Positions 9,003-17,366 of a DNA stretch of 47,791 nt are shown piece after piece. Position 1 is the first letter of the stretch, and each line of letters opens with the position of its first letter. The notes under the pieces are model-generated. The model had not been told where the DNA came from. It saw only the letters and a list, made by a program, of their open reading frames with translations, and did no database searches. Location of the stretch: NCBI GenBank assembly GCA_919902495.1, contig CAKKRC010000016.1:1-47791 (forward strand). The letters are read 5' to 3'. Position numbers and translations under genes: made by a program. This DNA comes from Nitrospiria bacterium. GTDB taxonomy: Bacteria > Nitrospirota > UBA9217.

Positions 9003-9943
9003 TGATCACCCTCACGCATCGTGTGCTGCTGTGGCTCCAGGCGCTGGCCCTTGTGATCTGTCTCGGCATCGCGGTGTGGGCCGGCCAGAAGGCCGGGGCG
9101 ATGCAGGGCGCCATCACGATGGTCCGCGATCCGGGCGGCGTGATCACCGTGCTGACGCAGGGGACGATCTTCACGCTGTTCCCGTCGGGCGGGATCGAGA
9201 TCGCGCGGGACCTGAAGGATGCGGGGATATCGGGTCCGTTCACTGAATTTACGACCGGCCCCGGCAAAACCGTCCAGTTCGTCCGCACGGGATCGGCTGA
9301 CAGGATGCGCTTGACCCTCGTATCCGCCCAGCTGAGCCCGGCTCCGCCGGACAACGCGCTCAAAGACGGGGGGCGGGTCTTCTACGCGCCATTTGATCCT
9401 GACCGGCCCCTGTTGTGCCAGAACCACACGCTCGACAACGACGGATGGAGGTACGCTGCCGATGCTGATGCGCGGCGGATCGTTATGCTGGATCGGCAGG
9501 GTTCGGTAGTGCAGGCCATCGCGACGATGCACGCCGGGAATCCCGTCCACACGACACCGTGTAAATTCTCCCGCTATGGCAACATGCTTTACGTTATCAA
9601 CCGGGAGCGCAACGTTGAAGGCAGCGAGATCGTAGTGGTCGACCTTGATTCGGGAAAGGTCCGGCCGTTCCTGCCGGCAGGTATTGCTATCGATCCCCTC
9701 GATATCATCGCGATGCATGACGAGGTGCTGATCGCGGACAACGTGACCAGAAATATTTTGAGCTTCTATCCCGAGGGTGTTTATCGGGGATATTTCGGCT
9801 TGCCGAACCTGCAGTATTATTTCACCGAGATAAACGGGAACTACCGGGCCTCCCTATTGACGATGGTCTGCTCCCTGGCAGCTGCGGTGTTCATCATCAT
9901 CATCGCCATCGCGGTCAGGGTCCGGCAGGCCGGGGGCCTGTAA
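8999..9943 (+). CDS. membrane-anchored propeller-like protein, short paralogue
   Basis: This 314-residue protein has one hydrophobic helix at each end (about 8-30 and 280-305), with a beta-rich extracytoplasmic domain between them. The domain has YVTN/NHL-like strands such as LYVINRERN and VVVDLDSGK. Near its end it carries IDPLDIIAMHDEVLIAD then TRNIL and GYFG, shared with the next gene. N-terminal helices and spacing match too, so the two are tandem paralogues. No named family is recognised. The start is coupled to the MFS stop (ATGA). A sensor or binding role in the periplasm is inference from topology only. Confidence 0.7.
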   Translation: MMITLTHRVLLWLQALALVICLGIAVWAGQKAGAMQGAITMVRDPGGVITVLTQGTIFTLFPSGGIEIARDLKDAGISGPFTEFTTGPGKTVQFVRTGSADRMRLTLVSAQLSPAPPDNALKDGGRVFYAPFDPDRPLLCQNHTLDNDGWRYAADADARRIVMLDRQGSVVQAIATMHAGNPVHTTPCKFSRYGNMLYVINRERNVEGSEIVVVDLDSGKVRPFLPAGIAIDPLDIIAMHDEVLIADNVTRNILSFYPEGVYRGYFGLPNLQYYFTEINGNYRASLLTMVCSLAAAVFIIIIAIAVRVRQAGGL

Positions 9944-10055
9944 AGGGGCTGGCGAAGACGTCCCGCCCGCCCCGGGCGGCGATTCGCACGATGCGGGCAG
10001 AGGGCATGTACCGTTGCGAAGAAAGCAAGGGTCGAGTCCCCGGAGGGTGTCTCGG

Positions 10056-12179
10056 GTGAACAAACGCACAATCATTCTCCTTAACATCCTTCTTCTTGCG
10101 GTCCTGTTGAAACTGGCGTTCTGGGCCGACCAGCGGTCGTTCGAGTCGCAGGGAGTGGTCCGCATGCTCGCGGGCAGTGACGGAACGCTCTTCCTGCTCA
10201 CGAACGACGAGATCCTTCACGCTTCTCAGAACGGGGACCTGCTGGCGAACTGGCCGCTGGCAGGCATGGGGATCACTGAGCCGGTGGCGGACCTTGCCTT
10301 CGGACTTGAGGGGCAGCTCCTCGTCGGACTCATCGAATCGCAGGAGATCCGGCGGTACACATCGGAGGGGAAGTTCGTGGGAACGGTACCCCGCCCACCC
10401 TCGCCGGAACGGGTCGGCGTGCCGGGACAGCACTTGCGGAACTTCAAGTTCACGCGCGACGATCGCTCCGGCACCCTCTACGTCGCTGACTCCAATCATC
10501 ATCGCATCCAGATCTATCCCTCCGGGGGAAAAGAGGCACGGGTCCTGACGTCTCCCTCCGGGACACGTCCCGTTGTCATGGACGAAGGAGAAGAGGGGTC
10601 TGAGGACGAACAGCCGCCCGCCATGGACCCGCATCGACCGTTCCGCTACCCGAACTCCCTTTCCCTCGACGGCGACCGGCTGTACGCCACGGACACGGAC
10701 AATCACCGGATCATCGTGTTCCACCTCGACGGTACGCTGGACCGCATCATCCCCACCACGCGGGGGGCCCGGAACATGAACATCTTCCCGGTCCATTTTG
10801 GCCGCATGGACGACAGGCTGTTCGTCATCAATCGCGGACCGATGTTCGTGGGCGGCGAGGTCGTCGTGCTCGATTCGGCATCACCGGTATCACGTCCGCT
10901 GTACGACCGCGGGCTCGCGATCGATCCGCTGGACATCCTGGTCCTGGGCGACGACGTACTGGTCGCCGACGGGGAGACGCGGAACATCCTGCGGTATTCG
11001 CCCGGCGGGTATTACCTTGGATTCTTCGGGAAGCCTGCGCTCCAGGAACTCCTGCACGGCAAGGAGCGGTCGTATCGAGGCTACCTGTTCCTTCGGGTGC
11101 TTGCCATCGGCGGGATGGCATTGGTGCTGATCGCATTCCTCGTGTTCAAACGGTCCGAGCGGCAGGAGCGGACGGAACAGGGACTGCCCGATGTGCATCA
11201 GCCGCTTCCGGCGCTGCAGGCGTTCCTCGGTCCCTTGGGAAGCAGCCGCCGGACCGTACTTCTCTGGCTTGTGCCCGGCCTCGGCTACATCGCAGCGGGC
11301 AGGCTGCTGCGAGCCATCATCCTTGTGCCGCCGCTTGGATTTCTGGTCCTGCTCTTTATAGTCTTGCTCGTGACGGTGTGGGGACAGGGCGCCATGCTCC
11401 TGTCCGTGTTCATGATACAGGGGATCATAACCGCGGCATATTGGACCGGCGTTGCGCTGGACGGGATGCGCCTCAGCGAGGGAGAGCAGCGTCCGGAGAA
11501 GAAGTTCGATATTCTCGCATTGCTGAAAATCGCCGGTCTTCCGTTTATCACTGTTGTTGCAGGGGCAGCCAGCCAGCTCGTTTGGGAGCTCATGAAGAAG
11601 AGCGCTCCTGACATCGCGCTGCCGATCGAGGTGTTCCTGAACACGTCGTTGAAACAGCTGGTCGGGTTGTCGGGGCAGGGCGGCGTGCTGGCTATCTCGA
11701 CGCCGGCAGGCCGGTTCCTGGGGTGGGCCGGCGCCGGCGCTGCTGTGTTCGGGACGATCTCGTGGAAGCTCGGACGCGGGCAAGTTCATATTGCGGCATC
11801 GACGGGCATCGGGTTTCTGGTGGGGATGCTGTCATGGATATTTACCGCGCTCGTTCCCGGATCGATGCCGGGCGGCGCCTATTACACACCGTTATCGCAG
11901 GGCCTGCTGGTAAGCCTTGCGGTCTATCTGCGGTTTCGGGGTCCGCTTGTCTCGTTCGGCATCGTTCCGGTGGCGGTCGCGTTCGTATGGATCGGCTCCG
12001 TGGCGCGGCTTGTTCTCTTTATGGCGTCGGCGCGGATGCTGGTCGGTCTTCCCGGTGCAGATGCCCGCATACGGGCCGTTGTCGTGGAAGCCTTTTTCAT
12101 CCACGCCGCGATCCTGCTGATGATCGCCATCCAGGAGCGAAGGGACGGGACCCGTACGGACCGGGATCGGATCGCCTGA
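10056..12179 (+). CDS. membrane-anchored propeller-like protein with polytopic C-terminus, long paralogue
   Basis: This is a 707-residue protein. GTG at 10056 is preferred because GGAGG lies at 10042-10046 and translation opens on the TM helix; a TTG at 10014 is also in frame. After the first helix come NHL-like strands (LYVADSNHHRIQIY, LYATDTDNHRIIVF) and an acidic insert (DEGEEGSEDEQ). The paralogue signature IDPLDILVLGDDVLVAD...TRNIL...GFFG follows, then a TM helix at about 345 and roughly nine further hydrophobic helices. The C-terminal half resembles generic TM2/Yip1-like membrane domains but I cannot assign it. A GC hairpin (9963-9979) lies in the 112-nt spacer before it. Probably co-transcribed with the MFS gene. 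Confidence 0.7.
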   Translation: MNKRTIILLNILLLAVLLKLAFWADQRSFESQGVVRMLAGSDGTLFLLTNDEILHASQNGDLLANWPLAGMGITEPVADLAFGLEGQLLVGLIESQEIRRYTSEGKFVGTVPRPPSPERVGVPGQHLRNFKFTRDDRSGTLYVADSNHHRIQIYPSGGKEARVLTSPSGTRPVVMDEGEEGSEDEQPPAMDPHRPFRYPNSLSLDGDRLYATDTDNHRIIVFHLDGTLDRIIPTTRGARNMNIFPVHFGRMDDRLFVINRGPMFVGGEVVVLDSASPVSRPLYDRGLAIDPLDILVLGDDVLVADGETRNILRYSPGGYYLGFFGKPALQELLHGKERSYRGYLFLRVLAIGGMALVLIAFLVFKRSERQERTEQGLPDVHQPLPALQAFLGPLGSSRRTVLLWLVPGLGYIAAGRLLRAIILVPPLGFLVLLFIVLLVTVWGQGAMLLSVFMIQGIITAAYWTGVALDGMRLSEGEQRPEKKFDILALLKIAGLPFITVVAGAASQLVWELMKKSAPDIALPIEVFLNTSLKQLVGLSGQGGVLAISTPAGRFLGWAGAGAAVFGTISWKLGRGQVHIAASTGIGFLVGMLSWIFTALVPGSMPGGAYYTPLSQGLLVSLAVYLRFRGPLVSFGIVPVAVAFVWIGSVARLVLFMASARMLVGLPGADARIRAVVVEAFFIHAAILLMIAIQERRDGTRTDRDRIA

Positions 12180-12193
12180 CGCCATCTGGCGAT

Positions 12194-12229
12194 AAAAAAA
12201 CGGCGGGCCGGGATGTCCGGTCCGCCGTT
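12194..12229 (-). terminator. bidirectional-looking intrinsic terminator
   Basis: A 13-bp stem (12199-12211 with 12217-12229, one G-T pair) has a 5-nt loop. On the plus side it is preceded by seven A, which become a T-run when read leftwards. It is therefore a strong terminator for the minus gene at 12252 and may also stop the plus-strand operon ending at 12179. Confidence 0.85.
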
Positions 12230-12251
12230 CTGTTCCACCCGCAAGAGACTG

Positions 12252-12503
12252 TTAGTCGTTCTTCGCCCCTCCGGCCAGCACATACCCCACCATGGCCCCG
12301 AGCAAGGCTGCGGTCGATTCATTGCCAAGGCTCCGCTCGAGCGACAGGATAAGGACCGCCGGAACGACAATGGCGATCGCCAGGAACTGGAGCGTCCTGA
12401 CGCTCAGGGTGATGGTGCCCTTGAAGACCCCGTAGAATATTCCGCCGACACCCCCCAGCATGATCAGCACCGCAACGATCTCAACAAGGTATCTCCACGC
12501 CAT
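12252..12503 (-). CDS. small two-helix membrane protein
   Basis: This is an 83-residue protein. The ATG at 12503 is chosen because AAGGAGG lies about six bases upstream and a good promoter sits just behind it; a longer frame to 12602 has neither. There are two hydrophobic helices (about 5-27 and 36-55) separated by a short loop with a Lys, and a Gly/Ala-rich segment near the end (ALLGAMVGYVLAGG). No family is recognised. It is transcribed alone, with its own promoter and terminator, divergently from the AEC transporter. Confidence 0.65.
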   Translation of the reverse strand: MAWRYLVEIVAVLIMLGGVGGIFYGVFKGTITLSVRTLQFLAIAIVVPAVLILSLERSLGNESTAALLGAMVGYVLAGGAKND

Positions 12504-12540
12504 GAACGTCCTCCTTACTGCAAGATTGATAATGCTGCGC

Positions 12541-12569
12541 ATTATAGGAGAAGCGGGGGAAAAAGTCAA
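12541..12569 (-). promoter_or_regulatory. strong sigma70-type promoter for the small membrane protein
   Basis: Read leftwards, TTGACT (12569-12564) is followed by exactly 17 nt and TATAAT (12546-12541). The leader before the ATG at 12503 is about 30 nt. Confidence 0.75.
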
Positions 12570-12686
12570 AGCCATCAGGGCAAGGGAAAATACCTCTTTC
12601 ACCGGTCAGGCCATATTGGTATAATGAAAACACTACTAAGTTAGTTACAAATCAAATTCTACGCAAAGTGGCAAGAAAATTATCGC

Positions 12687-12783
12687 CACGAAGGCACTAA
12701 GACACAAAGAACGTCTTGAAAATTATCGAGTTAATCAAACCACGAAACACTCAGGCATCTCTTCGTGCCTTCGTGTCTTTGTG
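12687..12783. repeat. octamer palindrome, copy 1
   Basis: The left arm is CACGAAGG-CACTAAGA-CACAAAGA (12687-12710). The right arm is three inverted octamers (12760-12783, TCTTCGTG-CCTTCGTG-TCTTTGTG). The AT-rich spacer is 49 nt. It lies between the divergent promoters of the small membrane gene and the AEC gene and is the main content of the 320-nt gap. Confidence 0.85.
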
Positions 12784-12823
12784 GCAGGTTCTGGTACCGG
12801 CTTGTCCGGGTTAGGAGAAAGCC

Positions 12824-13750
12824 ATTAACCGTGTCCTCTTATCATTCGGATTGATCGTCGCGGCGGGATACCTGTGGCGGTTCTTTGATCCGGGCGGCAT
12901 CGACCGTCACCGCGTCCGGCACGCGCTGAACATGACGGTCCTGCATTTTTTTCTGCCCGCGCTGGCCTTTGGCCTCGTTGCCACGGCGAAAGTGGACCGC
13001 AGCTTCCTCGTTGTGCCGTTCACCGCGGCCGTTGTCACGCTGGCCGGCCTGGCGGCCGGCATTGCCGTGTACCGCTTCCTGCCCTTGTTCCGGGCCACGC
13101 CGCGGGCCTCGATCGGCGTCCTTCTTCTCTCGGCGTCGTTCGGGAACGTGACCTACCTGGGGCTCCCCGTCATCACGGAGACCCTGGGCGCCCGGTACGG
13201 GTACATCGCCATCCTGTATGACCTGCTTGCCACGACGCCGATCCTGCTGACCATCGGGATGCTGATCGCGGCCCGGTTCGGCAGCGGAGCGGCCGTGTCC
13301 CTTGCGGCGTCCCTGAAGCGGGTGCTGAGGCTCCCGCCGCTCTGGGGCGTTGCCGCGGGCGTCGGCGTCCATGCCCTCCCCGTTGCGGTACCGCAGGCCC
13401 TGCTGGAAGCGGCACAGCTCATGGGCAGGGCGGTGATCCCGGTGATGATCTTCACCGTCGGCCTGGCACTGGACTTCCGGGACGTCCGGCGGCTCCCCGT
13501 GGCGGTGCCTGCGCTGGCGCTGAAACTGATCCTCGCCCCGCTCCTCGCGTGGTGGATCGCGAAGGGGGCCGGGCTGGAAGGGGCTGTCCTGAAGGCGGTC
13601 GTGGTGGAGGGGGCCATGCCGGTGATGGTGCTCTCGCTGGTCGTCGCCGACGAGTTCGAGCTGGATGTTCCGCTGGCGGCCACCTGCATCGCGGTCTCGA
13701 CGATCGCGGTGTTCTTTACGCTGCCGATGATGATGAAGGTGCTCTTCTAA
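12824..13750 (+). CDS. AEC-family (auxin efflux carrier-like) transporter
   Basis: This is a 308-residue polytopic protein with about ten hydrophobic segments and the AEC features N-M-T-V-L-H-FFLPALAF near the start, NVTYLGLP in the middle and VVEGAMPVMV near the end. Family members export organic anions or amino acids across the inner membrane, or import dicarboxylates; the substrate here is unknown. The start is unusual. An in-frame stop lies at 12812, and the only codon giving a full first helix is ATT at 12824, with AGGAG six bases before it. TTG at 12851 would cut helix 1. A sequencing change from ATG to ATT is also possible. Confidence 0.82.
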   Translation: MNRVLLSFGLIVAAGYLWRFFDPGGIDRHRVRHALNMTVLHFFLPALAFGLVATAKVDRSFLVVPFTAAVVTLAGLAAGIAVYRFLPLFRATPRASIGVLLLSASFGNVTYLGLPVITETLGARYGYIAILYDLLATTPILLTIGMLIAARFGSGAAVSLAASLKRVLRLPPLWGVAAGVGVHALPVAVPQALLEAAQLMGRAVIPVMIFTVGLALDFRDVRRLPVAVPALALKLILAPLLAWWIAKGAGLEGAVLKAVVVEGAMPVMVLSLVVADEFELDVPLAATCIAVSTIAVFFTLPMMMKVLF

Positions 13751-13800
13751 TGTGTTGTACCTGACGTGAGAGTGAGAAGAAAAGACAAAGACCCTTTTCT

Positions 13801-13887
13801 CGCAAAGACGCCAAGCCGCAAAGGAAAGCTATAGATCTTGAATCTTGAATCTGTCCACGTTTTCTTTGCGTCCTTTGCGGCTTTGCG
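13801..13887. repeat. octamer palindrome, copy 2
   Basis: The left arm is CGCAAAGA-CGCCAAGC-CGCAAAGG (13801-13824). The inverted right arm is at 13863-13887 (TCTTTGCG, T, CCTTTGCG, GCTTTGCG). The spacer is 38 nt. It lies between the AEC gene and the His-rich protein. Confidence 0.9.
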
Positions 13888-13953
13888 AGAGACAGAAGTT
13901 GCTTGTGACAGGTTCTTGCATTGCATTTCCGGGTGGGGTATCGAAGGAGTCGT

Positions 13954-14205
13954 ATGAGCGGACATCAGGAGCATCAGCACGACGAACACTGCGGTCATGA
14001 GCATCACGGCCACGGACATGACGAAGCGGGGGAGCATGAGCACGGGCTCGTCGAGGTGACGATCCAGCTCGAGGACGAGCACATCCCTGCCCTGGACGAA
14101 GTGGCGGCAGAGCTCACGAAGGAACTGAAGCAGCCTTGGGACCGGGGCGCCGTTGTGCGCCTGGCGCTCTCCGAGTTCTTTTCGCGAAGAGGAATGATAA
14201 CGTAA
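13954..14205 (+). CDS. His-rich putative ribbon-helix-helix metal-responsive protein
   Basis: This is an 83-residue protein; AAGGAG lies four bases before the ATG at 13954. Residues 1-31 contain eleven His, one Cys and several Asp/Glu, a typical metal-binding tail. Residues about 32-83 read as strand (VEVTIQL), helix (HIPALDEVAAEL), then a turn and helix (RGAVVRLALSEFF). That is the order and length of a ribbon-helix-helix DNA-binding domain. A metal-sensing regulator analogous in plan to NikR is a reasonable inference, but the NikR ligand-binding ACT domain is absent. The alternative is a metallochaperone or storage peptide. Octamer palindromes flank it on both sides. Confidence 0.65.
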   Translation: MSGHQEHQHDEHCGHEHHGHGHDEAGEHEHGLVEVTIQLEDEHIPALDEVAAELTKELKQPWDRGAVVRLALSEFFSRRGMIT

Positions 14206-14211
14206 AGCAGA

Positions 14212-14276
14212 CGCGGAGACGCGGCGACGGGGAGACGCGGTGAGAAGTGCATTTGAATTTTCCCCGTGTCTCCGTG
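14212..14276. repeat. octamer palindrome, copy 3
   Basis: The left arm is four octamers, CGCGGAGA-CGCGGCGA-CGGGGAGA-CGCGGTGA (14212-14243). The right arm is TCCCCGTG-TCTCCGTG (14261-14276). The spacer is 17 nt. Confidence 0.85.
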
Positions 14277-14291
14277 TCCTACCCCACCCAG

Positions 14292-14312
14292 CCTCCCCTT
14301 GACAAGGGGAGG
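14292..14312. repeat. short GC-rich hairpin (CCTCCCC family)
   Basis: A perfect inverted repeat pairs CCTCCCCTTG with its complement around one central base. Close relatives lie at 18700-18720 and 18791-18812. It forms the leader of the NagA-like gene, whose ATG is 24 nt downstream. Confidence 0.8.
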
Positions 14313-14336
14313 TGTGGAGGGGTCGGGGTTAACTAT

Positions 14337-15212
14337 ATGGCCTACGCAGCAGGTACAAAGCCGCAATTGACCGACATCCACGTCCACGGGGCGGAGAAGT
14401 ACGACACGCTCACCCGGAGGCAGGACGATATCCTGCGGCTGGCCGACATCCATGGCAGCCGGGGGACCGATGCGATCCTGCCGACTGTCTATCCCGGCAC
14501 CGTCGAGGACATGCGGGAGAGCATGAGCGCCATCCAGCGCGCCATGTCCACCCAGTCCTCGGGAGCGCGGGTCCTGGGGGTCCATCTCGAGGGGCCGTTC
14601 CTGAACCCTGAGCGGGCGGGTTCCCTGGACGGGAAGAACTTCAGGGATCCGTCACTGGACATGCTCATGAAGATCGTCGACGGGTTCGAGGACGTGATCA
14701 GGATCATCACGATCGCGCCCGAGCTTCCCGGCGCGCTCCGGGTCATTGAGTCCGCTCGGGAGAAGGGATTCCTCGTGCATATGGGCCACAGCGACGCTTC
14801 GTTCGAGCAGGCCGAGGAGGGGAAGCGGGCCGGCGCTACCGGCATCACGCACCTCTTCAACGCCATGCGCGGATTCCATCACCGCGAGCCGGGCCTCGCC
14901 GGGTTCGGCCTGATGGACGACGATATCTATGTCGAGGTCATCGCCGACATGGTGCACCTCCATCCCCAGAGCCTCAAGATGCTGCTCGAAATGAAGCGGC
15001 CCGAGCGGATCCTGCTCATCTCCGACTCCGTGAAGGGGGCCGGCTGGGGGAAGGGTGCCATCCGCGGGCCGGGCGGGGTCCTGCAGGGGAGCGGCATCAG
15101 CCTTGCGGACTGCGTCAGGAACCTGGTCTCCCTGGGCGTCCCCCAGGAGCTTGCCCTGCAGTTCGCCTCGGAGAATCCCAGACGCTACCTGGGGCTGGAA
15201 AAGATCATGTAA
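14337..15212 (+). CDS. minimal NagA-like amidohydrolase (N-acetylglucosamine-6-phosphate deacetylase family)
   Basis: This is a 291-residue protein. Metal and catalytic motifs of NagA are present in order: DIHVHG (His15, His17), HLEGPF, MGHSDAS, THLFNAM, DMVHLHP and LISDS with the catalytic Asp. NagA removes the acetyl group from GlcNAc-6-phosphate in the cytosol, feeding amino-sugar recycling. Usual members are about 380 residues. Here both the N-terminal and the C-terminal strands of the small beta-sandwich domain are missing, leaving the TIM barrel. The ATG at 14337 is taken because it starts just before the barrel; the ribosome binding site is weak. Substrate specificity is therefore uncertain. 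No nagB or nagE is nearby. Confidence 0.75.
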   Translation: MAYAAGTKPQLTDIHVHGAEKYDTLTRRQDDILRLADIHGSRGTDAILPTVYPGTVEDMRESMSAIQRAMSTQSSGARVLGVHLEGPFLNPERAGSLDGKNFRDPSLDMLMKIVDGFEDVIRIITIAPELPGALRVIESAREKGFLVHMGHSDASFEQAEEGKRAGATGITHLFNAMRGFHHREPGLAGFGLMDDDIYVEVIADMVHLHPQSLKMLLEMKRPERILLISDSVKGAGWGKGAIRGPGGVLQGSGISLADCVRNLVSLGVPQELALQFASENPRRYLGLEKIM

Positions 15213-15265
15213 TATGAAAAACCAACAGAAAGATCTTCGACACGGAAGAGGCGGATCGGTAAGAC

Positions 15266-15330
15266 GATAAAGGCGGATAAGTCTTCCGACCTGAGGAAAG
15301 AAAAGAGATTTTGACTTGTCCGCAGTTATC
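15266..15330. repeat. imperfect palindrome in the NagA-HAD spacer
   Basis: The left arm 15266-15283 (GATAAAGGCGGATAAGTC) is complementary at about 14 of 18 positions to 15313-15330. The unit resembles a degenerate 8-nt repeat. A further sequence, AGGCGCCTACTT at 15358-15369, recurs inside the palindrome at 34928-35068. Confidence 0.6.
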
Positions 15331-15392
15331 ATAAGTATTTTATCTGTGACGCCTAGAGGCGCCTACTTTTGGAAATCAGTGTCAAAGATTTT

Positions 15393-15416
15393 TCTCAGTG
15401 TCTCTGTGTCTCCGTG
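15393..15416. repeat. octamer repeat, single arm
   Basis: TCTCAGTG-TCTCTGTG-TCTCCGTG is an exact 8-nt period of the same family as the palindromes, in the right-arm orientation. No convincing left arm is visible upstream. It precedes the HAD phosphatase gene. Confidence 0.75.
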
Positions 15417-15459
15417 GTTAATAAGGCCGTGAATTGTTCCACGGTTTCCTGTGATATCC

Positions 15460-16107
15460 ATGAAACCCATTCGCCTCATCATCTTCGACCTCGACGGGAC
15501 CCTCGTGAATACCCTGGAGGACATCGCCCATTCGGTCAACTTCACGCTCGGCCGCCTCGGCAGGCCGCTGCTCCACCTGGACACGGTACGGCAGTACGTG
15601 GGCGACGGTCTGGAGAAGCTGCTCTCCCGCGCCCTGGACGGGCATACGGAACATCTCAAAGAGGCAAAAGCGATCTACACGGACCACCAGAGAAGGTACC
15701 TGGTCGTCAACTCGCGCCTGTACCCGGGGGTTGTGGAGACGCTCGAGCACTTTCGCTCGCTTTCCCTGGCCGTGGTGACCAACAAAACGCTTGAGTTCTC
15801 AGAGCCGCTCCTGGTCCAGCTCGGCATCCGGCACTATTTCAAAATGATCGTCGGGGCGGACTCGGGATTGCCGCTGAAGCCGGCGCCTGACGCGTTTCTC
15901 TCGATCATCAAGGATCTCCGGGTCCCCCGGGAGCGCGCGGTCGTGGTGGGAGACGGCACGACGGACGTCCTTGCGGGCAAGGCAGCAAGGATCACGACCT
16001 GCTCCGTGACCTATGGCTTCCGCTCCGAAGCGGAGCTTCGCAGGGCGGGGCCGGACCATGTGATCCACGAAATTGCTGAGCTGAAGCATTTATTCAGGGC
16101 GGAATGA
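15460..16107 (+). CDS. gph: HAD-family phosphatase, phosphoglycolate phosphatase-like
   Basis: This is a 215-residue protein. HAD motif I is FDLDGTLVNT near the N-terminus, with nucleophile and acid Asp. Motif II is VVTNK, motif III is the Lys of LKPAPD, and motif IV is VVGDGTTD. The cap is a small helical domain between motifs I and II. The pattern and length match Gph, which dephosphorylates 2-phosphoglycolate formed during DNA-end repair or oxygenase side reactions; related pyrophosphatases (PpaX) cannot be excluded. The ATG at 15460 is preferred over GTG at 15451; neither has a clear ribosome binding site. Confidence 0.78.
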   Translation: MKPIRLIIFDLDGTLVNTLEDIAHSVNFTLGRLGRPLLHLDTVRQYVGDGLEKLLSRALDGHTEHLKEAKAIYTDHQRRYLVVNSRLYPGVVETLEHFRSLSLAVVTNKTLEFSEPLLVQLGIRHYFKMIVGADSGLPLKPAPDAFLSIIKDLRVPRERAVVVGDGTTDVLAGKAARITTCSVTYGFRSEAELRRAGPDHVIHEIAELKHLFRAE

Positions 16108-16161
16108 TATGATCACGTTGTGCGCGGGTTGTTTCTCCTGGCTGCTGGTTACAAGGTCCCC

Positions 16162-17274
16162 ATGTCCGATCCCTTATTGAACATACCTCCCGAACGTTTC
16201 TCCAGTCTGCTCAAGATCGGTCTGCGCCTCACCGCCGAACGTGATCTCGACCGGCTGCTCGGCACGATCATCGAGGAGACCACCTCGGTCATGGACGCCG
16301 ACCGGAGCTCGCTGTTCCTGATCGATGTCGAACGCGGCGAGATGTGGGCAAAGATCGCGCAGGGCGTGGAGGTGGTCGAGATCCGCTTCCCCGTCGGCGT
16401 GGGCGTTGCCGGGACCGTGGGACGGACCGGCGAGATCGTCAATATTCCCGACGCATACGCCGACCGGCGGTTCAACCCCGAGTTCGACCGGAAAACAGGG
16501 TACCGGACGAAGAGCATCCTGTGCGCGCCGCTCAGGAACACCTGCGGAGAGATCATCGGCGCGATCCAGGTGCTGAACAAGAGGGCCGGGACCTTCGGCA
16601 GCGAGGACGAGACGCTGCTCGCCGCGCTCTCATCGCACGCGGCGGTCGCGATCGAGAACGCCGATCTCTACCGGAGATTGTCCGCGCTGAATCTCTCCCT
16701 TGAGCGAAAAGTGGAGGAGCGGACCAAGGAGCTCTCGGCGGCGAACGAACGACTCTCGGCGCTCAACCGTAAGCTCGCGGAGATCTCGATCACCGATGCG
16801 CTCACGAAGGTCTACAATCGCCGCTATTTCACCGAACGTCTCCTGCAGGAGGTGAAACGCGTCAGCCGCTACGGCCCGACGGTGTCCCTTCTCATGATCG
16901 ACATCGATCTCTTCAAGAAGGTGAACGATACCTGGGGCCACCAGGCGGGGGACACGGTCCTTTCGGGGGTGGCGGGGCTCATCAAGGGCAGGCTCCGGGC
17001 AACGGACCTGATCGCGCGGTACGGCGGGGAGGAATTCTGCCTGCTCGCGACCGGAACGGACCAGGCCGGAGCGCAGGTGCTTGCGGAGCGGGTTCGGGCG
17101 CTTGTGCAGAACGCCGTATTCGAGCACGGGGGGACCGCCATTGCGGTCACGGTGAGCATCGGGGTCAGCACCTGGGAACCTTCGCTCGGGGAGGACCCGG
17201 AAGAGCTGGTCCGCAGGGCGGACACGGCGCTGTACCGGGCCAAGGAGCAGGGAAGGAACAGGGTTTGCGCTTGA
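16162..17274 (+). CDS. GAF-GGDEF diguanylate cyclase
   Basis: This is a 370-residue cytosolic protein: GAF domain (about 15-165, with FPVGVGVAGTVGRTGEIVNI), an amphipathic coiled coil (about 170-215), then a GGDEF domain. The active-site loop is GGEEF at 288-292, a functional variant. An RxxD product-inhibition site (R279-D282) sits five residues before it. It should make cyclic di-GMP under control of a ligand or redox signal bound by GAF. The ATG at 16162 is preferred over the GTG at 16120. It follows the HAD gene closely and may be co-transcribed. Confidence 0.9.
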   Translation: MSDPLLNIPPERFSSLLKIGLRLTAERDLDRLLGTIIEETTSVMDADRSSLFLIDVERGEMWAKIAQGVEVVEIRFPVGVGVAGTVGRTGEIVNIPDAYADRRFNPEFDRKTGYRTKSILCAPLRNTCGEIIGAIQVLNKRAGTFGSEDETLLAALSSHAAVAIENADLYRRLSALNLSLERKVEERTKELSAANERLSALNRKLAEISITDALTKVYNRRYFTERLLQEVKRVSRYGPTVSLLMIDIDLFKKVNDTWGHQAGDTVLSGVAGLIKGRLRATDLIARYGGEEFCLLATGTDQAGAQVLAERVRALVQNAVFEHGGTAIAVTVSIGVSTWEPSLGEDPEELVRRADTALYRAKEQGRNRVCA

Positions 17275-17366
17275 GTTTGGGCTTTACTATTCCAGTATGA
17301 TTGGTTAATATAGCGAACTGTTTAAGAAACATGATCGCATAGGGTAAATTGTAAACAGGAATTTGC

